Source: Candidatus Cloacimonetes bacterium HGW-Cloacimonetes-1 (GTDB lineage Bacteria; Cloacimonadota; Cloacimonadia; Cloacimonadales; Cloacimonadaceae). From it: a stretch of DNA of 55,121 nt. This document shows, one piece after another, positions 9,434 through 17,178 of this stretch. The notes beneath the pieces are model-generated. The model ran no database searches. It saw only the letters and a list, made by a program, of their open reading frames with translations, and was not told where the DNA came from. The DNA is taken from NCBI GenBank assembly GCA_002841975.1, contig PHBQ01000005.1:1-55121 (forward strand). The letters are read 5' to 3'. Both the position numbers and the translations under genes were made by a program. Within the stretch, counting starts at the first letter, position 1, and every line of letters starts with the position of its first letter.

Positions 9434-12339
9434 TACTTTACCAGTATCATTTTCTTTGTGATAATCTGTGAAGGTGTAGACAATTTATAGATATAGACAC
9501 CACTATTCTGGATATGTCCTTTATTATCTTCACCGTTCCACGTAACGGAATGATTGCCTTTGAGAACGAGGGCATTCATCAAAGTCCTGATCAATTGTCC
9601 TTTAATATTGTATACGTTTAGAGTCACAGGAGTATTGTTGTCTGGGATAGTAAAGCTGATTGTAGTACTTGGGTTAAATGGATTTGGATAGTTTTGCCGG
9701 AGCGAAAGAGACAATGCAGGAGCGTTTTGGTCTTCAACCGCGGTAACTGCGATAATATCTGAACTGTAGTTTACACCATTCAGATTGATAGTCAAAGTCA
9801 TCATCCCGGACATGGTAGAATAGTCGATATCTACGTAATCAAAACTTGTATTGGATAGCTTTGACCATGCCCATTTGTTTTGCGTAATGTTCTCTGCAGT
9901 AAGTTGTGATTCAGCCTCAGAACCCCATTGAATAGAATTGATAGATAAGCCATTAGCTGCACTTAAACTCATATTTACCCCATAAACTGTTGAAGCTTGT
10001 TCAAAGCTAATCCGGAGATTGTTATTCACATGGGAAAGGACGACTTGGTTTGCAGGTGCAGTAAACTCTATCCCGGATTGAGTGGGGAAGAGGTACTCCG
10101 CTTCACGGATGAACTTACCGATTAGATAGGCATCAATGGCATCTATACTATCATTACCATCAACATCACAAGCTGTTACACGGGCATCAGTCCAGGGAAG
10201 AGGATCAATATTGACGATAGGATCCAATCCTATAGAATAATCCAAAGCATGTTGTACGTCATCGCTGTCAACGATCCAATTTCCATCAATATCACCATAG
10301 ACGACTTGTCCGTTTTGCATACCACTGATCTGCACGTCATCGATATATATACCGTCTGCAGTTACAGCGCTGTCAGTATTGAGTCTGAAGCGGAATCGGA
10401 AAGTGCTGCTACCGGTGAAAGCATTCAATGAAAATGATGAGGTCTGCCACGAGCTTTGTTGTCCGGTAAAACTGCCAAGTACCGTCCATGTAGAACCGTT
10501 TGGAGTTGCTTCGACATAAACAAAGTCATAACCACTTTCAAGATTGTATTTATTGGAAAAACTCAAAACAGGATTTTGTACATTTTGTAAAGAAATGGGA
10601 TTGGCAATACCGATTGAACGGTTCTGATTGTTGCTATAGTTTCCCGAGGGAGAATCCGTTAGTACCGTGTTACCGCTTTGGACCGTAGTAGCCCAGGGTG
10701 TTTGTATTGACCAATTGCTTAAGCCACTCTGAAAGTCTTCATTAAACATTGGCTGAGATAAGACAAAAACCTTGGCATTTGAATCTGCCCTAAATTGAAC
10801 GACTTGCTGATACACGGCAAATCCTGTTTTATTGATTGTGACTGTATAATCTCCTTCATAGAGGGAGTTAATGGCAAATGTACCTGTAGCGGTCGTACTA
10901 AGATTGATAGGAGTTGGGGTGCCTATAGCTACAGATGCCCCGTTAATAAGCTGTCCATTCAGATCACGAACTTGCCCCGAAAAACTCATCGTCTGGGCGG
11001 GTTCCAGAATAAAATTATGGACCACTTGGCCGCTGATTGGAACGGTGACACTTACGCTTTGTGAGACAAACCCTACAGCGCTTGCAGTAATTGAATAAGT
11101 CCCAGGAAGTAAAAGACGATGGTAATCTCCCACCGATGGATCTGTCGTTGTATTTTTGATATTACCGGCAATGGAGATAGTTGCAGCCAGTGGATTGTTG
11201 TTATTATCCCAAACAGTCCCGTTAATACCTTTATGTACAAACTCCATATAAGATAAAAGTGATTCTTTGTTTTGATTCCACAGGGATTCCAGCTGAGAGG
11301 ATGCCGGCCATTTGTTGCTACTTACTTCCGCAGTAATATCCATACAATCGGTAAACCCATAATTCCAATCTTGATAAGATCCCGTTGTCACATACCAGGC
11401 AGCCCCGTTGGTGATACCATGCACAAATTGTGAACTATTATACATTGTACTATAATGAGAGGCATAGCTTAAGGCTGCTTGCTGCAAATATGCATCATCG
11501 GGAGCAAGAGTGTAAGTATAGTCCCATGGATAATTCATCACTACTTCTCCACCATGAAAATTGGCAGATAACAAGAAACTATGCGCAGATATGAAATCCA
11601 TCATTGCAATGGTTTCAGGAGCCCAGCTTTCTCCATCCGGATGTTGAGATCCAGTAGGCATGGGGAAGTTGCGATTCAAGTCTATCCCTGCTGCATTATA
11701 GCGCGAATGAGCGACATATCCATCAGGATTCATAAGGGGATTTATCCAGATTTCTGTGCTATTAACAAGATTGGTGATCCTAGTATCGACACCATATTGT
11801 GAGGTTAAAAGCTGGATCAAGCGCAGTAACAGATCAAAGCCTAACACTTCGTCACCATGCATGGAACTGATATATTTGAATTCTGGTTCATTCTCGGAAA
11901 TAGTGACATTATCTGAAATCTTCATAAAATACAAAGGGCGATTTTGGGTACTGGAGCCGATCTGAACCAATTGGCATATCCCCGGGTACTGGGCGGCTGT
12001 ATCTTGCATAAATTGGCTATATTGATCGATAGAATAATAATCCCGCATAGGGTTGTCCGAGTCTTTGGTCTCTTCCCACAATTTATCTGCATATTCTTTT
12101 GCCACGTCCGGCAAAGCTACTGCATCAAAGCCGTGTGAACTCAATTTTTGAAACTCCATATCGTCACGTACGTATACTATGATAGTATTCGAGTTTCGAT
12201 TTACGTTGTCTATGCTAAAATTCAATTCATTCAAACGTTTTAAGTCTTCATTGATGCGCCAGCTGTTTATTTTTACGGGATATGCCATTACTGAACTTAC
12301 AATCAGCAATAATGCCATTACTATGAGAGCTCTTTTCAT
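9433..12339 (-). CDS. Secreted M14 zinc carboxypeptidase with dockerin-like and FlgD-like C-terminal sorting domains
   Basis: A 968-residue exported peptidase with a hydrophobic signal peptide ending near VMAYPV. The M14 domain (about 95-375) shows the zinc site HGDE (His161, Glu164), a third ligand candidate in NFHGG (His262), a GIDLNRNFP substrate-binding segment and catalytic Glu338 in ITAEVSS. Two carboxypeptidase-regulatory-like beta domains follow (GTVWDNNNNPLAAT and SGQVRDLNGQLI), then a MAM/jelly-roll-like segment with GIYIDDVQIS. A dockerin-like pair DIDGNWIVDSDD and DVDGNDSIDAID lies near 675-740, and the end is YPNPFNPSTT plus a FlgD-like Ig fold ending IITKKMILVK. It probably digests peptides at the cell surface or outside. 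The ATG at 12339 has an AAGGAAAG ribosome site. Confidence 0.93.
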   Translation of the reverse strand: MKRALIVMALLLIVSSVMAYPVKINSWRINEDLKRLNELNFSIDNVNRNSNTIIVYVRDDMEFQKLSSHGFDAVALPDVAKEYADKLWEETKDSDNPMRDYYSIDQYSQFMQDTAAQYPGICQLVQIGSSTQNRPLYFMKISDNVTISENEPEFKYISSMHGDEVLGFDLLLRLIQLLTSQYGVDTRITNLVNSTEIWINPLMNPDGYVAHSRYNAAGIDLNRNFPMPTGSQHPDGESWAPETIAMMDFISAHSFLLSANFHGGEVVMNYPWDYTYTLAPDDAYLQQAALSYASHYSTMYNSSQFVHGITNGAAWYVTTGSYQDWNYGFTDCMDITAEVSSNKWPASSQLESLWNQNKESLLSYMEFVHKGINGTVWDNNNNPLAATISIAGNIKNTTTDPSVGDYHRLLLPGTYSITASAVGFVSQSVSVTVPISGQVVHNFILEPAQTMSFSGQVRDLNGQLINGASVAIGTPTPINLSTTATGTFAINSLYEGDYTVTINKTGFAVYQQVVQFRADSNAKVFVLSQPMFNEDFQSGLSNWSIQTPWATTVQSGNTVLTDSPSGNYSNNQNRSIGIANPISLQNVQNPVLSFSNKYNLESGYDFVYVEATPNGSTWTVLGSFTGQQSSWQTSSFSLNAFTGSSTFRFRFRLNTDSAVTADGIYIDDVQISGMQNGQVVYGDIDGNWIVDSDDVQHALDYSIGLDPIVNIDPLPWTDARVTACDVDGNDSIDAIDAYLIGKFIREAEYLFPTQSGIEFTAPANQVVLSHVNNNLRISFEQASTVYGVNMSLSAANGLSINSIQWGSEAESQLTAENITQNKWAWSKLSNTSFDYVDIDYSTMSGMMTLTINLNGVNYSSDIIAVTAVEDQNAPALSLSLRQNYPNPFNPSTTISFTIPDNNTPVTLNVYNIKGQLIRTLMNALVLKGNHSVTWNGEDNKGHIQNSGVYIYKLSTPSQIITKKMILVK

Positions 12340-12414
12340 GCTAAACTACTTTCCTTTGTGTCTTGAGTATTTTGCCCATTCACATTGCACATTTTGCGCC
12401 GTAGACAAAAAAAA

Positions 12415-12510
12415 TGCCAGGCGAACAGCAACACACGACTAACAATGCTTAATGCTGCTTCATTCCTGATCTGACATGATTCACACGTAGCCATTGTGCT
12501 GTACCTGGCA
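12415..12510 (-). ncRNA. ffs: Small signal recognition particle RNA (4.5S-type)
   Basis: Read on the minus strand, the 22-base segment 12475-12454 matches the domain IV core of bacterial SRP RNA, with GTCAG, a GGAA tetraloop and GAAGCAGC at the expected spacing. Compared with the E. coli core (recalled from memory) only three bases differ, and two of these convert the tetraloop-closing C-G pair to A-U, a compensatory change. The ends pair: 5' TGCCAGG.ACAGCA with 3' TGCTGT..CCTGGCA, giving a closed rod of about 96 bases without an Alu domain, followed by eight U's (12414-12407) that can terminate transcription. The RNA binds Ffh and targets proteins to the membrane. A 60-codon frame across it (12518-12336) is not credible. 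Confidence 0.93.
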
Positions 12511-12515
12511 ATAGC

Positions 12516-12544
12516 CATAAAATTGCTTTACCCTATTCTGTCAA
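12516..12544 (-). promoter_or_regulatory. Promoter for the SRP RNA
   Basis: On the minus strand a perfect TTGACA (12544-12539), overlapping the EamA gene's stop codon, lies 17 bases from TTTATG (12521-12516). That places the start near 12509-12510, exactly where the SRP RNA closing stem begins. The -10 is weak but the position agrees well. Confidence 0.5.
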
Positions 12545-13443
12545 GTTCTGCTTTTCGTCCATAGCTTCTGAAAGGTGTTACTCAGAATTATCAGTACCAG
12601 ACCGATTAGAGTGGCAGGATGAATCCGTTCCAAGAGTATGTATTTGATAAATATCAATGAAATAAAGGGAGTAATAAAGATAAGATTGGCAATTTTAGAC
12701 GTTTCATCTGTGCTAGCCAAGGCTTTGTTCCACAGCAGGAAAGTAAGTCCCATTTCAAAGATACCTATGTAAACTCCGCCCAAGATCCCATATAGATGAT
12801 TTGTATGATTCGCCTTGAATACGATGGGTGTGTGCAATATCAGATACTTTATAGTGACAAACACGACTATCGCCATACTGCCAACTACGAAATTGAAAAA
12901 TAGCTTTTGCGTTGCCGGACGTCGGTCTTGATGATTGATCAGCCAATATGATGCCCATACCAAAGATGACGATATAGCTAAGATAGATCCAGATAAACTA
13001 TCAAATTGCAGACTTCCAAAATCTCCATGGGTACTGATCACGACTACACCGCAAAAGCTGATAAAGAGGGCAGCCATATCGCTCCATCTAAAACGCTGTT
13101 TATAATAAGCGATCATAAACAACGATAAAACAATAGCCCATGTATAGTTCAAGACTTGAGCTTCCTGGGCTTTGATTCTGTTATAAGCCTCAAAGAGCAT
13201 AAAGTAATAAAGTGCGGGATTCAGCAATCCGGGGATCAGGGAACGCTTGAGCTGGGAAGCAACAGATATCTTCTCACCTGATTTGTTGAAAAGCAATACT
13301 ATGAATAAAAAGAGCATCGCAGAGAGGGAAGATATACTCATGAGTCCGAGCGGAGTCAAATAACCCAGACTCAGCTTGAAAGCCGTGGATACAGTTGACC
13401 AGCATAAAATGGCTAAAGCAGCATAAAGATAAGATTTATTCAT
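12541..13443 (-). CDS. EamA/DMT-family permease
   Basis: A 300-residue integral membrane protein of the drug/metabolite transporter superfamily, with about ten hydrophobic helices in two EamA repeats. Family-typical pieces include an N-terminal ILCWSTVSTAFKLSLGYLTPL helix region, LNPALYYFMLFEAYNRIKAQEAQVLNYTW at the end of the first repeat, ISFCGVVVIS, and the second-repeat FEMGLTFLLWNKALA. It probably exports a small metabolite; the substrate cannot be told. ATG 13443 gives the usual EamA start; a GTG at 13461 would lie inside a hairpin. No clear ribosome site exists because an intrinsic-terminator-like hairpin ends 3 bases before the ATG, which is odd. Confidence 0.87.
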   Translation of the reverse strand: MNKSYLYAALAILCWSTVSTAFKLSLGYLTPLGLMSISSLSAMLFLFIVLLFNKSGEKISVASQLKRSLIPGLLNPALYYFMLFEAYNRIKAQEAQVLNYTWAIVLSLFMIAYYKQRFRWSDMAALFISFCGVVVISTHGDFGSLQFDSLSGSILAISSSLVWASYWLINHQDRRPATQKLFFNFVVGSMAIVVFVTIKYLILHTPIVFKANHTNHLYGILGGVYIGIFEMGLTFLLWNKALASTDETSKIANLIFITPFISLIFIKYILLERIHPATLIGLVLIILSNTFQKLWTKSRT

Positions 13444-13446
13444 AAT

Positions 13447-13483
13447 AAAAAAGCCTGTCACAGCAAATAAAGCGGACAGGCTT
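13447..13483 (-). terminator. Intrinsic terminator after the TPR lipoprotein gene, abutting the EamA start
   Basis: Minus-strand arms AAGCCTGTC (13483-13475) and GACAGGCTT (13459-13451) form a perfect 9-bp stem with a 15-base loop and a T-run to 13447. It lies 17 bases after the TPR gene stop and 3 bases before EamA ATG 13443, so it could also act as an attenuator or hide the start. Confidence 0.8.
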
Positions 13484-13500
13484 TTATCTTCAAATTTTGA

Positions 13501-14586
13501 TTACTTTAAGTTGTTTAATATCTTGAGATATTTTGTCTCTTTAGCTTTGTCTTTGGTGTTCGCAGCACCTAACAACACAAAACGTACCGCATCTTTACTG
13601 GTTTCGTCGTATGAATACCATTTCTCACCCCAGACCACAAGTTGTGCATAGTCACTTACTTTATTCAGTAAGGCGCAAATTGCCAGATAATCTTCATCAC
13701 TCTCTTCGAGATTGAGGATCTGTTTGAGGTAATCTAATGCTAAGATATCGTTATTTTGATTGATAGCAATAGCTTTGGCATTTTTAAGGGCGTCTATGTT
13801 TCTGGGCTCAAGCTTGATTACAGCTTGAGTGGCTTTCAATGCTTCGGGATACATTTTCATCTCGTAGTAGCAGAAAGAGATATTCATCAAAAGATTTGTA
13901 TTTGTTGGAGCTTCAACACTGGCTTTACTAAAGAAATCCAAGGACTTAGTATAGTCCTTTTTGTTGAAATAGAAGGCACCAATCTCTTCTAAGAGGGCAA
14001 CTTCTTTGGGTTTACTTTGGTACAGCTTCAAGAGGATTTGCTCAGCTTTTACCACATCCTTGAGATCATTTTCATAGATATCTTTCAATTTGATGAGTGG
14101 CTCTATTCTGTCCTTGTCGAGTGCGGCTGCAGTTTCGAAACCCTTCAGAGCTTCTTGAGTGTTTCCGGCAGTTAAAAGACGGTCGGATGCACTAAATATC
14201 CGTGTCCATGCACTCTGTTTACGCTTTTTCATATCACGTAGATCGACATTGTCTTTTTCAGTAAGGTTTGGAAAAGCTTCTGTTACAGAAATAGCTCTAC
14301 TATACAGATCGAATGCTGTTTTATTGTATTCTATGGTCTTTTCAGGATCTTTCTCGCCATAATATAGATTTATATCTGCTACACGGCGTAAAGCCAACAC
14401 ATAATCCGGGTTGTCTTGCAAAACGGCTTTATAGCCAAGAAGAGCTTTTTCTACATTTTGCTGTTGATAATAAACATTTGCATCTTTGAGTGTTACGTTT
14501 GCTCTGGGACTGAGTTTTTGACGAGCGGATGCACAACCACTAAGGATCAGCACAGCTGCTATAGCTATCAAAATTACACGTTTCAT
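13501..14586 (-). CDS. TPR-repeat lipoprotein
   Basis: A 361-residue lipoprotein (lipobox LSGC, Cys near residue 18) made almost wholly of tetratricopeptide repeats. Clear units include KALLGYKAVLQDNPDYVLALRRVADI, TQEALKGFETAAALDKDRIEPLIKL, YTKSLDFFSKASVEAPTNTNLLMNI and YPEALKATQAVIKLEPRNIDALKNA. TPR arrays bind proteins; this one is probably periplasmic and anchored to a membrane, perhaps in envelope assembly or type IX-like secretion. Nothing in it is catalytic. It has a GAAGGAG ribosome site, a good upstream promoter and its own terminator, so it seems monocistronic. The gene just upstream on the same strand (16609-14999) is another exported TPR protein and may be a functional partner. Confidence 0.82.
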   Translation of the reverse strand: MKRVILIAIAAVLILSGCASARQKLSPRANVTLKDANVYYQQQNVEKALLGYKAVLQDNPDYVLALRRVADINLYYGEKDPEKTIEYNKTAFDLYSRAISVTEAFPNLTEKDNVDLRDMKKRKQSAWTRIFSASDRLLTAGNTQEALKGFETAAALDKDRIEPLIKLKDIYENDLKDVVKAEQILLKLYQSKPKEVALLEEIGAFYFNKKDYTKSLDFFSKASVEAPTNTNLLMNISFCYYEMKMYPEALKATQAVIKLEPRNIDALKNAKAIAINQNNDILALDYLKQILNLEESDEDYLAICALLNKVSDYAQLVVWGEKWYSYDETSKDAVRFVLLGAANTKDKAKETKYLKILNNLK

Positions 14587-14623
14587 GGTGGAATCTCCTT
14601 CGGAATAAATTCAAATTTTTATC

Positions 14624-14652
14624 AATCTATTTGGGCAGTAGGAAATAGTCAA
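14624..14652 (-). promoter_or_regulatory. Putative promoter for the TPR lipoprotein gene
   Basis: Minus-strand TTGACT (14652-14647), a 17-base spacer and TAGATT (14629-14624). The predicted start near 14617 gives a leader of about 30 bases with a GAAGGAG ribosome site. Confidence 0.5.
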
Positions 14653-14870
14653 GCAAATTCCGCTTGTGGTGGCCTTGAATTGTCACTTCATCGCCGCCTT
14701 TGATACCGTATATTGTTTCACCGCTCTTTGATCTATGATTGTCGGTCATAGGTGGTACTTTGTTCCATCTCTATCCCATAATCGCCCAGCGCTAGTATGC
14801 TGGAGAAGTAAGGGAGCATTTATCAGAAAGTTCTTACTTGAATCGCTGGTTCTGACGAGAAGCTTGCCTT

Positions 14871-14934
14871 GTGATTCCCTTGTCCGACCCGGGCTTCACG
14901 AGGGAATCACGAGGGGATCACCTGCGATTGGATG
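14871..14934 (+). repeat. Dispersed palindromic intergenic repeat, copy A
   Basis: The left part (GTGATTCCCTTGT) is an inverted copy of the right part (ACGAGGGAATCAC), able to form a hairpin. The right side consists of 11-base units TCACGAGGGAA and TCACGAGGGGA followed by TCACC. A 34-base core (14891-14924) is identical to copy B (34015-34048) except one base; an inverted copy lies at 44661-44730. Confidence 0.85.
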
Positions 14935-14941
14935 TAGGAAC

Positions 14942-14974
14942 AAAAAAAGCCGAAGCTTTGTGGGCTCCGGCTTT
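14942..14974 (-). terminator. Intrinsic terminator of the TPR gene ending at 14999
   Basis: The minus-strand RNA forms an 11-bp stem (AAAGCCGGAGC with GCUUCGGCUUU, one G-U pair) around a 7-base loop, followed by a T-run to 14942. Confidence 0.9.
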
Positions 14975-14998
14975 GCTGTATTTATTAATGTTTATAGA

Positions 14999-16609
14999 TC
15001 AATAACTGGCAGACTTACTGATGAGGCTAGCCACATCGGCGAGTTTTTTATTGATATCGTTGATCACTTCATTGTCGTTGGTACGAGATTTTGCGCTGCG
15101 CAGTAATTCATCGGCTTTACGGAACATAGCGTTTGCACCGTTACGAGCAGCATCTCTTTCTTTACCAAGGCTGGTAGCTTGTTTACCTACAGCTTTGGAT
15201 GCTTTCTTTTCGAGGTCAGAGAATTGGTTGTACTTTTCTGATCCACGAATTTGCTGAATTGCAGCCAGAATAATGAAAGGCTGATACATCGTGCCGTCTT
15301 TCTGTGTGGCAAGATTGGCATTTGTCTCAGCTTCGTTGTACATTTTCTGAGCGAGGTAGATACTGGAAAGATTAAGGTAAACGAGGCCATTATCAGGCGT
15401 GTTCTTCTTCAAAGCTTCCATCGAGTTTATAGCTTTTTTGTAATATTCAGCAGCGATTTTCGGATCTGTAGCATCGGCTGCCATCGTTCTATAAAGACCC
15501 ACAACGTTCAGATATGCTTGAGCATTGGTAGGATTGTTTTGAATAACGGATTCGTATTTTGTGATAGCTTCATTGATCCTGCCGCTACGTTGATAAGATA
15601 TAGCCAAGCGTTTGGCAATTATATCGTTATCCGGATACTTGTTGTAAGCATATTCAAGATACTCTAAGGCGTCACCAAATCTCTGCTCATCATAGAGCAA
15701 GAAAGCTAGGCGATAATATGCTTTGTCAAATTCAGGATTGAGTTTTATCGCGTTTTGGAGAGAGGAAATAGCTTTGGGGACGTTGTTCGCTTCGGCATAC
15801 AGGTTACCCAAGCTAAACCACATCTCTTCATCAGCATCAATAGCTGCTACTTTTTCTAATACTAACATTTTATTGGCATTGTCCTTGGTGGCGTCATAGA
15901 CGTCTGCAAGAGTGCTAAGAGCTTGTAAGTTATTGGCATCCTTGGCAAGGACTATGTTCAGAGCATTGATAGCCTCGGTGTATTTTTGTTGTTTGAGATA
16001 TGTAGCACCTAAATAGTACTGAGCTTCCATATTATCGGGATTAAGAGTTAATACAAGCTTCAGATTTTGGGCTGCTTCTGGATAGTTCTCAGCAGAATAG
16101 TAGTTGATGGCGATATTATATATCTTATCCGTTTCAATGGAAACGAAAGCATTCAACTCGACCATAAACTTTTCTTTAAGGACTTTCAAACGCCCGTTCT
16201 TTTCTTTGCCTACTTCAAAACTGATTTGCTTCAATTCATTGGAGCGTGAACTGTAAAGGCGCATAGAGACAATGAAGGACTGCTGATTTTTGGCACTGAT
16301 GTTACCCATGATTAAGATATCTACATTCATCATTTTGGCAATTTGTGTCATTTCTTCTACTTGAAGGTCATCAACGTCTGTAAAGTCACTTTCTTTGAAG
16401 AGCTTTTCTGTTTCTTTCATGTCCTTCAATGTGTATTTGTCATTTTTCTCAAATGTCAAAGCCAAATCACGGACGGTCAAAAGCTTACGGATATATTCAC
16501 TGGATCTGTCCAGTCTTTTTAGGGGTAGAATGGCCACATTCGTCACTGCTGCGGCTAACTGAGCACCGAGCATAATCATTGCTAAAATCAGCAAAAGCCA
16601 TTTTTTCAT
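14999..16609 (-). CDS. Exported TPR protein with TolB/CsgG-like N-terminal domain
   Basis: A 536-residue protein starting at ATG 16609, chosen because MKKWLLLILAMIMLG is a proper signal peptide and GGAGG precedes it; an in-frame ATG at 16645 would put 12 polar residues before it. Residues about 22-165 (NVAILPLKRL ... VDILIMGNISAKN ... FIVSMRLYSS) have the alpha/beta pattern of CsgG/TolB-N-like domains, in which a penicillin-binding-protein-activator-like strand VAILPL precedes a GNI strand. The rest is about eight TPR units (YPEAAQNLKLVLTLNPDNMEAQYYLG, YTEAINALNIVLAKD, VPKAISSLQNAIKLNPEFDKAYYRLA) and a charged helical tail. It is probably a periplasmic scaffold. No enzyme motif was seen, so the role is inferred. 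Confidence 0.82.
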   Translation of the reverse strand: MKKWLLLILAMIMLGAQLAAAVTNVAILPLKRLDRSSEYIRKLLTVRDLALTFEKNDKYTLKDMKETEKLFKESDFTDVDDLQVEEMTQIAKMMNVDILIMGNISAKNQQSFIVSMRLYSSRSNELKQISFEVGKEKNGRLKVLKEKFMVELNAFVSIETDKIYNIAINYYSAENYPEAAQNLKLVLTLNPDNMEAQYYLGATYLKQQKYTEAINALNIVLAKDANNLQALSTLADVYDATKDNANKMLVLEKVAAIDADEEMWFSLGNLYAEANNVPKAISSLQNAIKLNPEFDKAYYRLAFLLYDEQRFGDALEYLEYAYNKYPDNDIIAKRLAISYQRSGRINEAITKYESVIQNNPTNAQAYLNVVGLYRTMAADATDPKIAAEYYKKAINSMEALKKNTPDNGLVYLNLSSIYLAQKMYNEAETNANLATQKDGTMYQPFIILAAIQQIRGSEKYNQFSDLEKKASKAVGKQATSLGKERDAARNGANAMFRKADELLRSAKSRTNDNEVINDINKKLADVASLISKSASY

Positions 16610-17178
16610 CGTTCCTCCACCTGAGTATTTAATTTTGTTTTTCACTTACTTTAGATGGATATGTATTTGTCAAGCAAAAAGACTTCTTTTCATGGATCAA
16701 AAGCCATCTGTAGCACACCCATTTTCAATCATCATTAAGCAAGCAAGAATCCTATTTATAGAATGAGAGATCATTATCACTAGGTCGTAGAAACTGTCTA
16801 TTGTGAGGATAGATCACCGGACATTGCTATCGGATACAGTCGGTGCTATTATCATGTAATGAAAATGATGATTAAGGCAAATAATAGTGCATCGCCGATA
16901 GTGTAAAAATATCTTGACAGTACGGTTCATTTGTCGGAAGTGGAGTATATATGCACTATTATCGCAAAACAATATGTGACAGTATTGAATAAATGATTCA
17001 AGTATAGTGTGTTGTTGAGTGTATTTGCATTGCAAATAAGGCATAAGGGTTTATACTAGGTTTGAATATGGGCATTCAAAACAAATTAATCAGCACAAAT
17101 AGTAGGGATGTAAGTGTGTGTGAAAAGTCACTTTAATTAGTGGCCAAAAATTTTAATTAAGGACTAAATGAGGGAAAA
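16610..17178. other. Long divergent intergenic region
   Basis: 569 bases between two divergent genes. The left side has a perfect TTGACA on the minus strand (16683-16678) without a convincing -10. The right side holds a candidate promoter (17030-17057) and a 7-bp inverted repeat (17061-17080). A second TTGACA on the plus strand (16914-16919) also lacks a -10 at normal spacing. A 76-codon frame (17044-16814, minus) looks like chance. No RNA gene recognised. Confidence 0.6.
17030..17057 (+). promoter_or_regulatory. Putative promoter for the 1763-residue secreted protein
   Basis: TTGCAA (17030-17035), a 16-base spacer and TATACT (17052-17057), giving a start near 17064 and a leader of about 115 bases. 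The inverted repeat TTTGAAT-ATGGGC-ATTCAAA (17061-17080) covers the predicted start and might be an operator. Confidence 0.38.

Larger units (their letters stand above)
14587..14941. other. Gene-free stretch between the two TPR genes
   Basis: About 355 bases hold the promoter of the TPR lipoprotein gene (14624-14652) and dispersed repeat copy A (14871-14934). I saw no credible coding frame or tRNA in the rest (14653-14870). Confidence 0.6.

Noticed and set aside
12336-12518. A 60-codon minus-strand frame with a CESC motif
   Set aside because: It covers the SRP RNA from end to end, and its coding pattern is explained by that RNA; it also overlaps the peptidase start.
14871-14934. Repeat copies considered as transcription terminators
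   Set aside because: The hairpin has no T-run on either strand, and separate clear terminators or promoters lie beside each copy.
16914-16951. TTGACA followed by TATATA as a promoter upstream of 17179
   Set aside because: The spacer is 26 bases, far beyond the 16-18 of sigma70 promoters.
16814-17044. A 76-codon minus-strand frame in the divergent gap
   Set aside because: Composition rich in Cys, His and Ile typical of A+T-rich noncoding DNA; no ribosome site.
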